Below, one piece after another: positions 31,530-39,422 of a stretch of 64,000 nucleotides of DNA; the first letter of the stretch is position 1; the number at the start of each line of letters is the position of its first letter. This stretch comes from DAOTYX01 sp034434635 (lineage in GTDB: Bacteria; Chloroflexota; Anaerolineae; B4-G1; DUEL01). The notes beneath the pieces are model-generated. The model made no database searches, was not told where the DNA came from, and saw only the letters and a program-made list of their open reading frames with translations. Made by a program: the position numbers and the translations under genes. The stretch lies in contig DAOTYX010000202.1 of NCBI GenBank assembly GCA_034434635.1, positions 1 to 64,000 of the forward strand. The letters are read 5' to 3'.

Positions 31530-32558
31530 TCACCTCCCGGTCTCCGTGTCTCCGTGTCTCTGTGTCTCTGTATCTCCGCGTCTCCGCATCTGCTGCACCT
31601 TTCCCTGGAGTTCCTTGAACTGTTCTGTCTCCGTGATCGCTGCCACCTGGCGCGCCCGCTTCACCTCGTCAATCTCGATCCGCAACTGGCGAATCTGGGA
31701 GTGGAGTTCAGACTCCCGTGTCTGTACCTGCTGCGCCATACGGTCGAAGACGCGAGCCAGCCGTCCCAGGTCGTCGCGACGGGAGGCTTCCGCGGACAGT
31801 TGCTCGGAGCGGTACCCGCCCTGTTCCAGCGCCACAGCGGCCTGAATGAGACGGCCGGTGGGCTGGCTGATCCCCCAGGCCAGCCGCAACGCCACGCCGA
31901 GCGCCAGCAGCCCAACCAGTATCACGGCAGCGATCAGGTAGCCGCGCGTCTGGCGGGTGATGGCGGCGATCTGGGCTGCTGTCTCACGGACCGGACGGTG
32001 GAACTCGTCAATGTAGGTCGTGGCGGCCACGCGCAGGGGGGTACCGGTCACGGGTACGCAGCACATGTACTTGTCGCGGATGACGCCGTCGCCGTTCTGC
32101 CAGGCGTAATAGCCGCAGGAGACCGTCCCGTCCAGGCTGGCCTCCATAATGGCCCAGAAGGCCGGAAGCGAATCCGCCAGGCTGTGCATGTCGCTGCCAA
32201 CGATGGCCGGATTGACGTGGAAGTGGGTGATGGCGTCGCTGTCGAACACCGCCGTGTAGCCGGTCTCCCCCACCGGCTGAACGGCGATGGCTGCCAGGTC
32301 CGCATCGCCCTCCAACTGCGCTGCCGGCCATTCCAGGCGGTCGGGGTGGGCGGCCAGATACAGCCCCACCTGGGCCGCGACGTCCTCCGCCCGCTGGCGA
32401 ATGGCCATCTCGCCCAGACGGTTGAGCGCCGCTGTGCTCTGCTCCAGAGCCAGATCGCCGACCCGTTCCGTGGCCTCCAGGCTGGCGACGCTGAGGGCAA
32501 CCAGCGGGAGGATGGAGACGGTCAGGAAGGAGAGCACAAGCCGGGTGGTGATCTTCAT
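31530..32558 (-). CDS. Cache-HAMP membrane protein without an output domain
   Basis: 342 aa. N-terminal membrane helix (about 5-25), an extracytoplasmic Cache-like sensor domain (about 35-205, with TGYTAVFDSDAITHFHVNPAIVG and YYAWQNGDGVIRDKY), a second membrane helix (about 217-237), then HAMP and a coiled coil (to about 320). In normal receptors a kinase, cyclase or methyl-accepting domain would follow; here the chain ends in a repeat-encoded tail. It may act through a separate partner, or the output domain was lost. GGAGGAATAAG precedes the ATG at 32558, which lies next to the stop of the upstream OB-fold gene. The three genes 33939-30685 appear co-transcribed. Confidence 0.78.
   Translation of the reverse strand: MKITTRLVLSFLTVSILPLVALSVASLEATERVGDLALEQSTAALNRLGEMAIRQRAEDVAAQVGLYLAAHPDRLEWPAAQLEGDADLAAIAVQPVGETGYTAVFDSDAITHFHVNPAIVGSDMHSLADSLPAFWAIMEASLDGTVSCGYYAWQNGDGVIRDKYMCCVPVTGTPLRVAATTYIDEFHRPVRETAAQIAAITRQTRGYLIAAVILVGLLALGVALRLAWGISQPTGRLIQAAVALEQGGYRSEQLSAEASRRDDLGRLARVFDRMAQQVQTRESELHSQIRQLRIEIDEVKRARQVAAITETEQFKELQGKVQQMRRRGDTETQRHGDTETGR
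31541..31590. repeat. octamer array at the 3' end of the Cache-HAMP gene
   Basis: Six CTCCGTGT/CTCTGTGT-like units, period 8. They encode the Cache-HAMP protein's C terminus (GDTETQRHGDTETGR). Confidence 0.8.
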
Positions 32559-32559
32559 C

Positions 32560-33939
32560 TTATTCCTCCAGCAAGACGACATCCGTTGGCAGAGGGGGGA
32601 CCAGTTCCAGGGCGCCGCGGTATTCCTGAACCTTGCCAGTGACCTGCACCCTCGCGCCGGGCTGCAGCCTCTCTCGAGCCGACAGGCGCTGGTAGATGTC
32701 GTCCCACACCACCACCTGTATCTCACTTGTGCCGTCGTTTATCCACAACCACTGCCCTCGGGAGAAGGGCTCAGCGCGGGTGATGTTGCCGACCACCGTC
32801 ACCGTTGCGCCCACGTCAGCAGCGCCGAGTGTGGCGATCTGCCGTGCGGGCGGCAGAGTCTCCCCGGCGGCCAGCACCGTCACGTCTATTGGGCGCTGCG
32901 GGAGTACCTCCAGCGCGCCGCGGTAGATAGAGACCTCGCCCATCACCCGCGCCTGCGCTCCGGCGGTCAGCGGCGTGGTAATGGGCAGGCCGCTGTAGAT
33001 GTCCTGCCAGAGGAGCACGGTTATTCTGCCTGTGCCGTCATCCAACCCGAACTTGACGCCAGCCGAGAAGGGGTCCACCTCGGTGACTCTGCCCTCGACG
33101 ATCACCATGCGCCCGGCGTCGGCTGTGCTGAGGTTGCCGATGCTCACCCCCTCGGCCACGGGCACTTCTTCCGCCAGAAGCCGCACATCCACCACCGAGG
33201 CGGGCACCAGTTGCGGGGTATCGCGGTAGAGCGAGACGGCGGCGGTCACCTCCACTGACTGGCCCATCTCCAGGGGGAGGAGCGCGCCGGTCAGCGCCTG
33301 CAGGCTTTCATCCACGGCCACGTCTATCGTGCCGCTGGCGTCGCGCAGAGTGATGAGGGTGAGCCCCTCGTACGGGGTGCTGACCGCCCACACCTGTCCA
33401 CGCACCTGCACGCGGCGGAACTGGTCATCGGCGGTGATGGAGCCGATCTCCCGCGGCTCCGCATCGGGCCTCACGATCCGCAGGTGCTCAGGCACGTTGA
33501 GGGTCATGGCCACGTTGTCCTCGCGCACGCGCAGCGTGCCGGCGACGGAGACGCGGTCGCCCAGTGCGGGGAGATTGCTGGCGGCGCGCAGCGCTTCGCT
33601 CTGCTGTCGGTAGACGTTGACGCGCATCTCGGCGCCGCTGCCGTCCCCGACGGTGAAGGCCAGGTAGCCGGACTCCTCGTCGAAGGTGGGGCTGCGCACC
33701 ACCCAACCCTCCACGCGGACGTAGGCCATGTTCATCGTCGCGCCGGCCTGGTCAACGGAGATGACGGGGGCCTCGGCGCGGACGGCGGCGAACCACAGCG
33801 CCGCCAGGCCGACCGTCGCCAGCACGAGCGCGGCGATCTTCACCACGCGGATGGGCAGCCGTCCGCTCAGGCGTGCGCCGCAGTAGGGACAGGCTTCGTA
33901 AGGGCCAACATACCGTCCGCAACTGGGACAATGGCTCAT
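32560..33939 (-). CDS. zinc-ribbon membrane protein with four extracytoplasmic OB-fold domains
   Basis: 459 aa. A cytoplasmic zinc ribbon (HCPSCGRYVGPYEACPYCG, Cys pairs near 5-8 and 17-20) is followed by one membrane helix (about 32-52) and four OB-fold repeats outside (about 70-150, 155-250, 262-352, 360-455). Repeats 3 and 4 are closest to those of the neighbouring lipoprotein (DDGTGRITVLLWQDIYSGLP, YRGALEVLPQRPIDVTVL). Start at the ATG 33939 with GGAGG five bases upstream; the 5' context GGGAGGTGARCATG is the same as for the lipoprotein gene, suggesting duplication. Ligand unknown. Confidence 0.78.
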   Translation of the reverse strand: MSHCPSCGRYVGPYEACPYCGARLSGRLPIRVVKIAALVLATVGLAALWFAAVRAEAPVISVDQAGATMNMAYVRVEGWVVRSPTFDEESGYLAFTVGDGSGAEMRVNVYRQQSEALRAASNLPALGDRVSVAGTLRVREDNVAMTLNVPEHLRIVRPDAEPREIGSITADDQFRRVQVRGQVWAVSTPYEGLTLITLRDASGTIDVAVDESLQALTGALLPLEMGQSVEVTAAVSLYRDTPQLVPASVVDVRLLAEEVPVAEGVSIGNLSTADAGRMVIVEGRVTEVDPFSAGVKFGLDDGTGRITVLLWQDIYSGLPITTPLTAGAQARVMGEVSIYRGALEVLPQRPIDVTVLAAGETLPPARQIATLGAADVGATVTVVGNITRAEPFSRGQWLWINDGTSEIQVVVWDDIYQRLSARERLQPGARVQVTGKVQEYRGALELVPPLPTDVVLLEE

Positions 33940-34012
33940 GTTCACCTCCCGGGGCGGATGCCCCCAAATATACTCGGAGTGGCGGGTTTGTCCAGTGGAG
34001 GTTGGAGCCTTC

Positions 34013-34040
34013 TTGACATCTTGCCGCAGCAGAGTACACT
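34013..34040 (+). promoter_or_regulatory. promoter of radC
   Basis: TTGACA (34013-34018), 16-bp spacer, TACACT (34035-34040), ending 9 bp before the radC ATG, which implies a leaderless or nearly leaderless mRNA. Confidence 0.7.
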
Positions 34041-34049
34041 ACAGTTACC

Positions 34050-34772
34050 ATGAACGCCAACAACGCAGCCACATCGTACGTTCCCACGATCAGAGAACTG
34101 CCGGCTCAGGAGCGGCCGCGCGAGCGATTGGCGCGGCTGGGCGCGGGGGCGCTTTCGACCGCCGAGCTGCTGGCTATCGTGCTTCACACCGGCAGCGGCG
34201 GGGAAAACGTCCTCGCCCTGGCGAGTCGGTTGCTGGCCCGTCACGGCGGGCTGGCTGGCCTGGCGCGCGCCAGCCTGGCTCAGCTGGTGGCGGAAAGGGG
34301 GGTCGGTGTCGCCAAGGCGGCGCAACTGCAGGCGGCGCTCGAACTGGGACGTCGCCTCACCCTTGCCGCGCCGGAGGAGCGCCCCCAGATCCGCTCCCCT
34401 GGCGACGCCGCCGCGCTGCTGATGGCCGAACTGAGCCACCGCGAGCAGGAGCACCTCTGGGTGCTCTTCCTGGACACGCGCAACCGCGTCCTGGGGGGCG
34501 AGTCGGTTTACAAAGGCAGCCTGAACCAGTCGCATGTGCGCGTCGGCGACGTCTTCCGCGAGGCGGTGCGCCGCAACTGCGCGGCGATCATCGTCGCCCA
34601 CAACCATCCCTCCGGCGACCCCAGCCCTTCGCCGGAGGATGTCAGCGTCACCCGTGAACTGGTCTCTGCGGGGCGACTGTTGGGCATCGAACTCCTGGAT
34701 CACCTGGTTATTGGCCATCAGCGCTGGGTGAGCCTGCGCGAGCGTGGACTGGGCTTCGAGACGGGAGGCTGA
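34050..34772 (+). CDS. radC: RadC-family JAB/MPN domain protein
   Basis: 240 aa. N-terminal helix-hairpin-helix part (about 20-105, GAGALSTAELLAIVLHTGSGG and GVGVAKAAQLQAALELGRR) and a C-terminal JAB1/MPN metalloprotein domain with the zinc motif HNHPSGDPSPSPED (His184, His186, Asp197). Despite its name the family's role in DNA repair is doubtful; its biochemical function is unknown. No ribosome site precedes the ATG and the promoter is only 9 bp away. The M23 peptidase gene begins 1 bp after its stop. Confidence 0.9.
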   Translation: MNANNAATSYVPTIRELPAQERPRERLARLGAGALSTAELLAIVLHTGSGGENVLALASRLLARHGGLAGLARASLAQLVAERGVGVAKAAQLQAALELGRRLTLAAPEERPQIRSPGDAAALLMAELSHREQEHLWVLFLDTRNRVLGGESVYKGSLNQSHVRVGDVFREAVRRNCAAIIVAHNHPSGDPSPSPEDVSVTRELVSAGRLLGIELLDHLVIGHQRWVSLRERGLGFETGG

Positions 34773-34773
34773 G

Positions 34774-35541
34774 ATGAGCAATGGGTCTGACGAAGCACCA
34801 CCGCAGGGAGCGCCTCGGGAGCAGTATGAGCGCACCTATCTGCTCCTCCCGCCGCACGCCGATGCGTCGTGGGCGCGTGCGGTGGTGCGGGCCACCTGGG
34901 GCAGCCATCGCTTCACCATCGGCGGCAGCGCCGATGACGCTGGTATCGGCGCGCTGGCTTACCGGCGCGTGATCGCCATCAACCCCGCCGATTGGGGAGA
35001 TGACCTGGCCACCTTCTTCGCCCGTTACTACCCAGGTGTCACCTATATCCCCATCGCTGCCCAGAACCCCTATCAGGTGCAGGGTCGCCTCCTGGCCTTC
35101 TGCCTCCGCGAGAGCGGCATCGCCCTGGCCTACCCCACAACCCACCAACCTCGGCAGGTCACCGGCGAGTTCGGCATTGACCGGGGCTCCTATTTCCACA
35201 ACGGGCTGGACCTGGCCTCTTCCTGGGATCACACCCACGACGAGGCTCTGGCCGCTGCGGACGGGGAGGTGATGGTCGCCGGTCTCAATGCTGCTGAGTC
35301 CTGGTTCGGGTACCAGGTCCGCCTGCGCTGCGCCCTGCCCAACGGTCAGTACCTGTGGTTGCGGTATGCTCATCTCAAGCCGCAGGCGGAGGGGGGCATA
35401 TACGTGGCGGTGGGGCAGCGCGTGACGCGCGGGGAGAGGTTGGGCCGGCCGGACAGTACAGGGCAGAGCACTGGCGATCACCTCCACTTCGACGTCAAGG
35501 TGGGGGAGGGGTACGCGGACCCGCAGATGCTGATCGCCTAG
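34774..35541 (+). CDS. M23-type metallopeptidase with a novel N-terminal module
   Basis: 255 aa. The C-terminal half (about 125-255) is a LytM/M23 peptidase domain with the zinc ligands His142 and Asp146 (FHNGLDLA), His238 in GDHLHFD and a catalytic His at 236. The N-terminal part (about 14-93) is a module shared with the C terminus of the next gene's product (see findings). No signal peptide is visible, which is unusual for a cell-wall hydrolase; it may be exported otherwise or act inside. GGGAGG precedes the ATG at 34774. Translation is probably coupled to radC. Confidence 0.82.
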   Translation: MSNGSDEAPPQGAPREQYERTYLLLPPHADASWARAVVRATWGSHRFTIGGSADDAGIGALAYRRVIAINPADWGDDLATFFARYYPGVTYIPIAAQNPYQVQGRLLAFCLRESGIALAYPTTHQPRQVTGEFGIDRGSYFHNGLDLASSWDHTHDEALAAADGEVMVAGLNAAESWFGYQVRLRCALPNGQYLWLRYAHLKPQAEGGIYVAVGQRVTRGERLGRPDSTGQSTGDHLHFDVKVGEGYADPQMLIA

Positions 35542-35550
35542 CGTGTCGCT

Positions 35551-35576
35551 GACAGACGACGGACCACAGACGACGG
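35551..35576. repeat. short heptamer array
   Basis: GACAGAC/GACGGAC/CACAGAC/GACGG, period 7, in the 48-bp gap before the next gene. Confidence 0.7.
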
Positions 35577-35589
35577 AAAGGAGCATCCG

Positions 35590-36927
35590 ATGGCTGACAA
35601 CCTGTTGCACAATGGAGACTTTGAGGCGGATTGGTCAGAAGAGCAGTCCCACCGTTGCATGATCTTCCCCACCCAGGGGCAGCCTTATCCGGCTGAGCGG
35701 GGCAACATCTTCACTCCGCCGCACTGGACGGTGTGGTTCCTTCACGGCTTGCCCGTACAGCACGACCCCAGCAACACCGTGGGGTGGGCTCAGCCGGAGG
35801 TTCGTGACGCCTGGGCCAGCGGCGACCCGCGGCGGGTGCGGGCCGGCCAGAAGGCGGTGCTCTTCTTCACCTTCTTCCGCATCCACGATGGGGGGTTCTT
35901 CCAGCAGGTCGCAACCCAGCCGGGCACCCGCCTGCGCCTCAGCGCCTGGGCGCATGCCTGGAGCAACCATAAGGACCCCAACCATCCTGATCTCTATCCT
36001 CATCCTGATGACCCGCGCTGGAGCGAGGGACAGGGTGTGGGCTACAACAACTTCTACGCCACCGAGGGCCAGGTCAGCGACGCGGGGGCAAAGAACTTCA
36101 CTTTCTGGGTGGGCATTGACCCCACCGGCGGCACGAACCCCTACGCCTCGAGCGTGGTTTGGGGACAGGGAGCGCACATCTACAACGCCTATCGGCAGGT
36201 GCCGGCGGTGGAGGCGGTGGCGCAGGGCAACACCGTGACGGTCTTCCTGCGCTCGCGGGCGCTGTGGCCCTTCAAGCATTGCGATGCCTACTGGGACGAG
36301 GCCATGCTGGAGGTCGTCGCTCCCCCAGCCCAGACGGAAATCGTTTTTGAGCCTGCCGCGCCGCAGGCGGAGGAGACCGTGCAGGCGACGGTCGTCTCGA
36401 ACCAGCCGTATCAGAACACCGGCCTGCGGGTGAACGATCCCACCGGGGCGACGGTGCCGGTGACCGCTGTGCCTGTCACCCCGCCGGCGGGGCAGTACGC
36501 CTGGCGGTGGAGTTTCACCCCTGTTGTGGCCGGGACGCACGCGGTGGTCTTCACCGCCGCCGGTGGGGCGCAACAGCCGCTCAGCACCACCCTCGTTGTC
36601 CGGCCGCGGCCCGTCCAGCCGCCGACCGGTCTGCCGCGGGAGCAGTACTCTCGCACGTACGTCCTGCTGCCGCCTCAGGCGGGACCGGAATGGGTGGAAG
36701 CGATCCTCGACAGTGGGGCATGGGAGCGGAACCGCTGGACCATCGGCGGCAGCGCCGATGACGCCGGTATTGGCGCGCTGGCGGACAAGACGGTGCTGGC
36801 GGTGAACCCGCAGGCCTGGGGAGACGATCTGGCGGCCTTCTTCCGGCGCTACTACCCGGGTACCCGCTACGTCCCCCTCAACGCTGCCACGCCCGCCGAG
36901 TTGCGACGCCTGCTGGAGAACCGCTGA
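35590..36927 (+). CDS. lectin-like protein with the module shared with the M23 peptidase
   Basis: 445 aa, function not recognised. The N-terminal region (about 1-245) begins LLHNGDFEADW, a typical opening of jelly-roll carbohydrate-binding domains, and reads like one. An Ig-like domain follows (about 250-340, ending in TTLVVRPRPVQPP). The last 95 residues (349-445, PREQYSRTYVLLPP ... GGSADDAGIGALA ... WGDDLAAFFRRYYPGTRY) repeat the module found at the N terminus of the upstream peptidase. No signal peptide. AAAGGAG sits eight bases before the ATG at 35590, within the repeat-rich gap. Confidence 0.7.
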   Translation: MADNLLHNGDFEADWSEEQSHRCMIFPTQGQPYPAERGNIFTPPHWTVWFLHGLPVQHDPSNTVGWAQPEVRDAWASGDPRRVRAGQKAVLFFTFFRIHDGGFFQQVATQPGTRLRLSAWAHAWSNHKDPNHPDLYPHPDDPRWSEGQGVGYNNFYATEGQVSDAGAKNFTFWVGIDPTGGTNPYASSVVWGQGAHIYNAYRQVPAVEAVAQGNTVTVFLRSRALWPFKHCDAYWDEAMLEVVAPPAQTEIVFEPAAPQAEETVQATVVSNQPYQNTGLRVNDPTGATVPVTAVPVTPPAGQYAWRWSFTPVVAGTHAVVFTAAGGAQQPLSTTLVVRPRPVQPPTGLPREQYSRTYVLLPPQAGPEWVEAILDSGAWERNRWTIGGSADDAGIGALADKTVLAVNPQAWGDDLAAFFRRYYPGTRYVPLNAATPAELRRLLENR

Positions 36928-36935
36928 TCGGTGGC

Positions 36936-36960
36936 TGGGCGCGGTCAGAGGCCGCGCCCA
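36936..36960. terminator. GGCGCGGTC-type hairpin between convergent genes
   Basis: TGGGCGCGG (36936-36944) and CCGCGCCCA (36952-36960) form a perfect 9-bp stem with a 7-base loop. No T-run, so the terminator role is a guess; it belongs to the hairpin family at 14111 and 56333. Confidence 0.5.
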
Positions 36961-36973
36961 CACCCTCTGCCGA

Positions 36974-38185
36974 CTACTCCTGCGCCAGCAACTCGATATC
37001 CGTCACCAGCGCGTCGAACGACCAGCCGGAGGCGTAGATCCAGACTGTCCGGATCTGCGCTGGCGGGCGTTCGAACTCCTCCACCAGGTTGCCGGATTCG
37101 AAAGTGTACCAGGTTTGCCCCGGTATCTGCTGGTCCCAATAGGGCAACAGGTCCCCTGCCGCCGCCGGCACGGCGTAGAAGCCGTGATACCAGGAGCGAT
37201 CCGTGCCCTCCACGTCCTTGTAGTCAATCCGCACCATGATCGGGCATTCGGAGCCCAGAGAGCCGCAACCGGGGAGGCTCTGATTCAGCACCTGGACGTT
37301 GAGGTTCAGCACCAGAGAGGTAAAGTCGCGGACATCGTAGTTGACTGCCTGGCGTATGCCCACCTCGGCGTGGCCTTCACCGGTGCGGCTGAAGCGAGCC
37401 GTCGAGCGGCCATTGTAGGTTGTCGCCATGACGTTGCCGGCGGGCGCCTGCTGCACATCCTTGTGATAGACCTCCCACTCCGTCCCCAGCGGCGCGTCGA
37501 ACCGCCCGTTGGTCAGCAGGTTCCGTTCGGCGGGGAGCGTTGGCAGTGTTGTGGCTCCCGTTCGCACGATTGTCCGCTGTGATGCGCCCAGCGAGACGGT
37601 CGGGCCGCCGTTGGTGCTGACGGTGGCTTCGCCATCGCGGACGGCCAGTTCAGAGGCCGTCGGGTCCACCCGCGCCTCGTAACTTCCCTCGCTCAGCGTG
37701 GCCGCCATGTGAGGGGTGCGGATCTCGACCGTGGTGTGTCGTCCCTGTGCGGCAGAGACGGTGATGCGCGCCCGGCCTGCGGTCATCGCCAGCGTAACCT
37801 GATGGGGCAGCGTGCTGGCCCTGAAGCGAGGAGAACGCGCGCCAATGAGGGTCAGGGTGGTGTCGTTGTAAATCTGCACTGCGGCGACCACCGTCGGTTC
37901 GTTGCCGGGGGCGTACAGGGTCAACAGGCCCTGCGCGGTGGCATCGGTGGTGATGATGCTGCCTCCTGGCACATCGGAGGTGCTCACCAGGGCGATGACC
38001 GGGCCTTGTCCCCCGCGCTGCATCCGCGGTGTGCCCTGCTGCGGCTCCACGAGCGCCTGTTGTCCGACGCGGGCATTGTGGATGACGTAGCGCACGCCGA
38101 GGGGAAAGCCAATGGCCGACCCCAGGCAGATGATGAAGGAAATCAGCAGGATAGCCCAGGCCAGCCGTCCGCGGTTTTGGCTCAT
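36974..38185 (-). CDS. membrane-anchored FecR-like protein
   Basis: 403 aa. One N-terminal membrane helix (about 9-33), then an extracytoplasmic FecR-like beta region (about 100-205; ITVSAAQGRHTTVEIRTPHMAATLSEGSYEARVD, SELAVRDGEATVST), which in other proteins senses or scaffolds. The C-terminal half (about 220-403) starts NLLTNGRFDAPLGTEW and looks like a carbohydrate-binding jelly roll. The ATG at 38185 overlaps the acylphosphatase stop (ATGA). No sigma factor of the FecI type is nearby, so classical FecR signalling is not supported. Last gene of a six-gene overlapping operon. Confidence 0.72.
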   Translation of the reverse strand: MSQNRGRLAWAILLISFIICLGSAIGFPLGVRYVIHNARVGQQALVEPQQGTPRMQRGGQGPVIALVSTSDVPGGSIITTDATAQGLLTLYAPGNEPTVVAAVQIYNDTTLTLIGARSPRFRASTLPHQVTLAMTAGRARITVSAAQGRHTTVEIRTPHMAATLSEGSYEARVDPTASELAVRDGEATVSTNGGPTVSLGASQRTIVRTGATTLPTLPAERNLLTNGRFDAPLGTEWEVYHKDVQQAPAGNVMATTYNGRSTARFSRTGEGHAEVGIRQAVNYDVRDFTSLVLNLNVQVLNQSLPGCGSLGSECPIMVRIDYKDVEGTDRSWYHGFYAVPAAAGDLLPYWDQQIPGQTWYTFESGNLVEEFERPPAQIRTVWIYASGWSFDALVTDIELLAQE

Positions 38186-38481
38186 AAGAAGCGCACCCCG
38201 AAGCGGGTGAAGTCTCCACGGGCCGGTTCCCAGTTCGCCTCCACACGCCCGACGCGCGCGGCAGGCGGTCCCTGGTGCAGAAAGGCCAGCAGCTCCTCCA
38301 ACGCCGGGCGGGGCCCCTCGGCGACGACCTCGACGGTGCGGCCGTCCCGGCAGTTGGCCACCCAGCCGGTCAGGCCGAGGGCGCGCGCGGCCTCGACGGT
38401 GGCAGAGCGGAAGTTGACCCCCTGCACCCGTCCCATGACGAAGGCGTGGAGCCGTACATCGGCTCTGTTCTCTTCTTCCAT
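38182..38481 (-). CDS. acyP: acylphosphatase
   Basis: Hydrolyses acyl phosphates such as acetyl- or carbamoyl-phosphate. 99 aa. The catalytic Arg is in GRVQGVNFR (about residues 17-25) and the catalytic Asn in VANCRDGRTVEVV (about 42-54). I prefer the ATG at 38481, with GGAGG 8 bases upstream; another ATG at 38487 forms an ATGA overlap with the preceding stop. It overlaps genes on both sides. Confidence 0.88.
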   Translation of the reverse strand: MEEENRADVRLHAFVMGRVQGVNFRSATVEAARALGLTGWVANCRDGRTVEVVAEGPRPALEELLAFLHQGPPAARVGRVEANWEPARGDFTRFGVRFL

Positions 38482-38483
38482 CC

Positions 38484-39422
38484 TCATATCCTCCACAGAA
38501 CTGGCCGGCGTTGGTCGAAACGGTGCAGGCCCGCCTGTCGGGCGGCCTGCAATGCCTCGGCGTATTCCTGGGCGGTGATCGGACGATCAAGCGGCGGGAA
38601 CTGGTGCGCCCGGTAGCAGGGCCGGTACTGATCCATCAGGTTGATGTAGGTCTCCGTGGAGACCTCCTGGGCCAGGAAGCGGGCGATTTCGGCGGTGCCG
38701 GCCAACCCACCGGGCAGGACCAGGTGGCGCACCAGCAACCCTCGCTGAGCGATGCCGCGCTGGTCCAGCACCAGGTCACCCACCTGACGGTGCATTTCCT
38801 TGACTGCCGCACGGTTGACCTCCGGGTAGTCCTCGACCTGGGAGAGGCGATGGGCCACCTGCGCATCGGCGTATTTCATGTCCGGCATATAGATGTCCAC
38901 CACGCCGTCCAGCAGGCGCAGCGTCTCCAGCGCGTCATAGCCGCCGGTGTTGTAGACGAGGGGGATGCGGAGGCCCGCTTCCACGGCGTGGAGAAGAGCG
39001 GTCAGAATGGCGGGGACGACGTGGCTGGGGGAGACCAGGTTGATGTTATGGCAACCCTGCGCCTGGAGCGCGAGCATCATCGCGGCGATCTCCTCCGGCT
39101 CGACGGCCTGGCCGTGGCCGTGCTGGCTGATGTCGGCGTTCTGGCAGTACTGGCAGCGGAGGTTGCACCAGGAGAAGAAGATCGTGCCGGAGCCGTGGGT
39201 GCCGCGCAGGGGGTCTTCCTCGCCCATATGGGGGTGGAAACTGGCGACGACGGCCTGGACGCCGGTGCGGCATGCCCCAGTCTTCGCGTAGCGATCAACA
39301 CCACAGGCGCGCGGGCAGAGATCGCACGCGCGCAGTCGCTCGGCAGCGGCCTGCGCCCTCCGACGCAGTTCCCCGGAGGAGAGAAGGGCCAGGTAGGCGG
39401 GGACAGGTTCACTCCTGCTCAC
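38484..39422 (-). CDS. PflX-like radical SAM protein
   Basis: 312 aa radical SAM protein of the PflX (COG1313) type, related to pyruvate-formate-lyase activating enzymes; substrate unknown. The cluster motif is CNLRCQYC (about 90-97). An N-terminal cysteine group (CDLCPRACGVDR, ACRTG; about 33-52) could bind a second cluster. No glycyl-radical partner is in the window. Starts with GTG at 39422, 14 bp inside the end of the protease gene. Confidence 0.8.
   Translation of the reverse strand: MSRSEPVPAYLALLSSGELRRRAQAAAERLRACDLCPRACGVDRYAKTGACRTGVQAVVASFHPHMGEEDPLRGTHGSGTIFFSWCNLRCQYCQNADISQHGHGQAVEPEEIAAMMLALQAQGCHNINLVSPSHVVPAILTALLHAVEAGLRIPLVYNTGGYDALETLRLLDGVVDIYMPDMKYADAQVAHRLSQVEDYPEVNRAAVKEMHRQVGDLVLDQRGIAQRGLLVRHLVLPGGLAGTAEIARFLAQEVSTETYINLMDQYRPCYRAHQFPPLDRPITAQEYAEALQAARQAGLHRFDQRRPVLWRI

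Noticed and set aside
34050..36927. Prophage remnant (RadC plus M23 peptidase)
   Set aside because: No integrase, structural or lysis genes, and normal base composition; both families are common in chromosomes.
36974..38185. FecI/FecR iron-signalling system
   Set aside because: No extracytoplasmic sigma factor or TonB receptor nearby; only a FecR-like domain is present.
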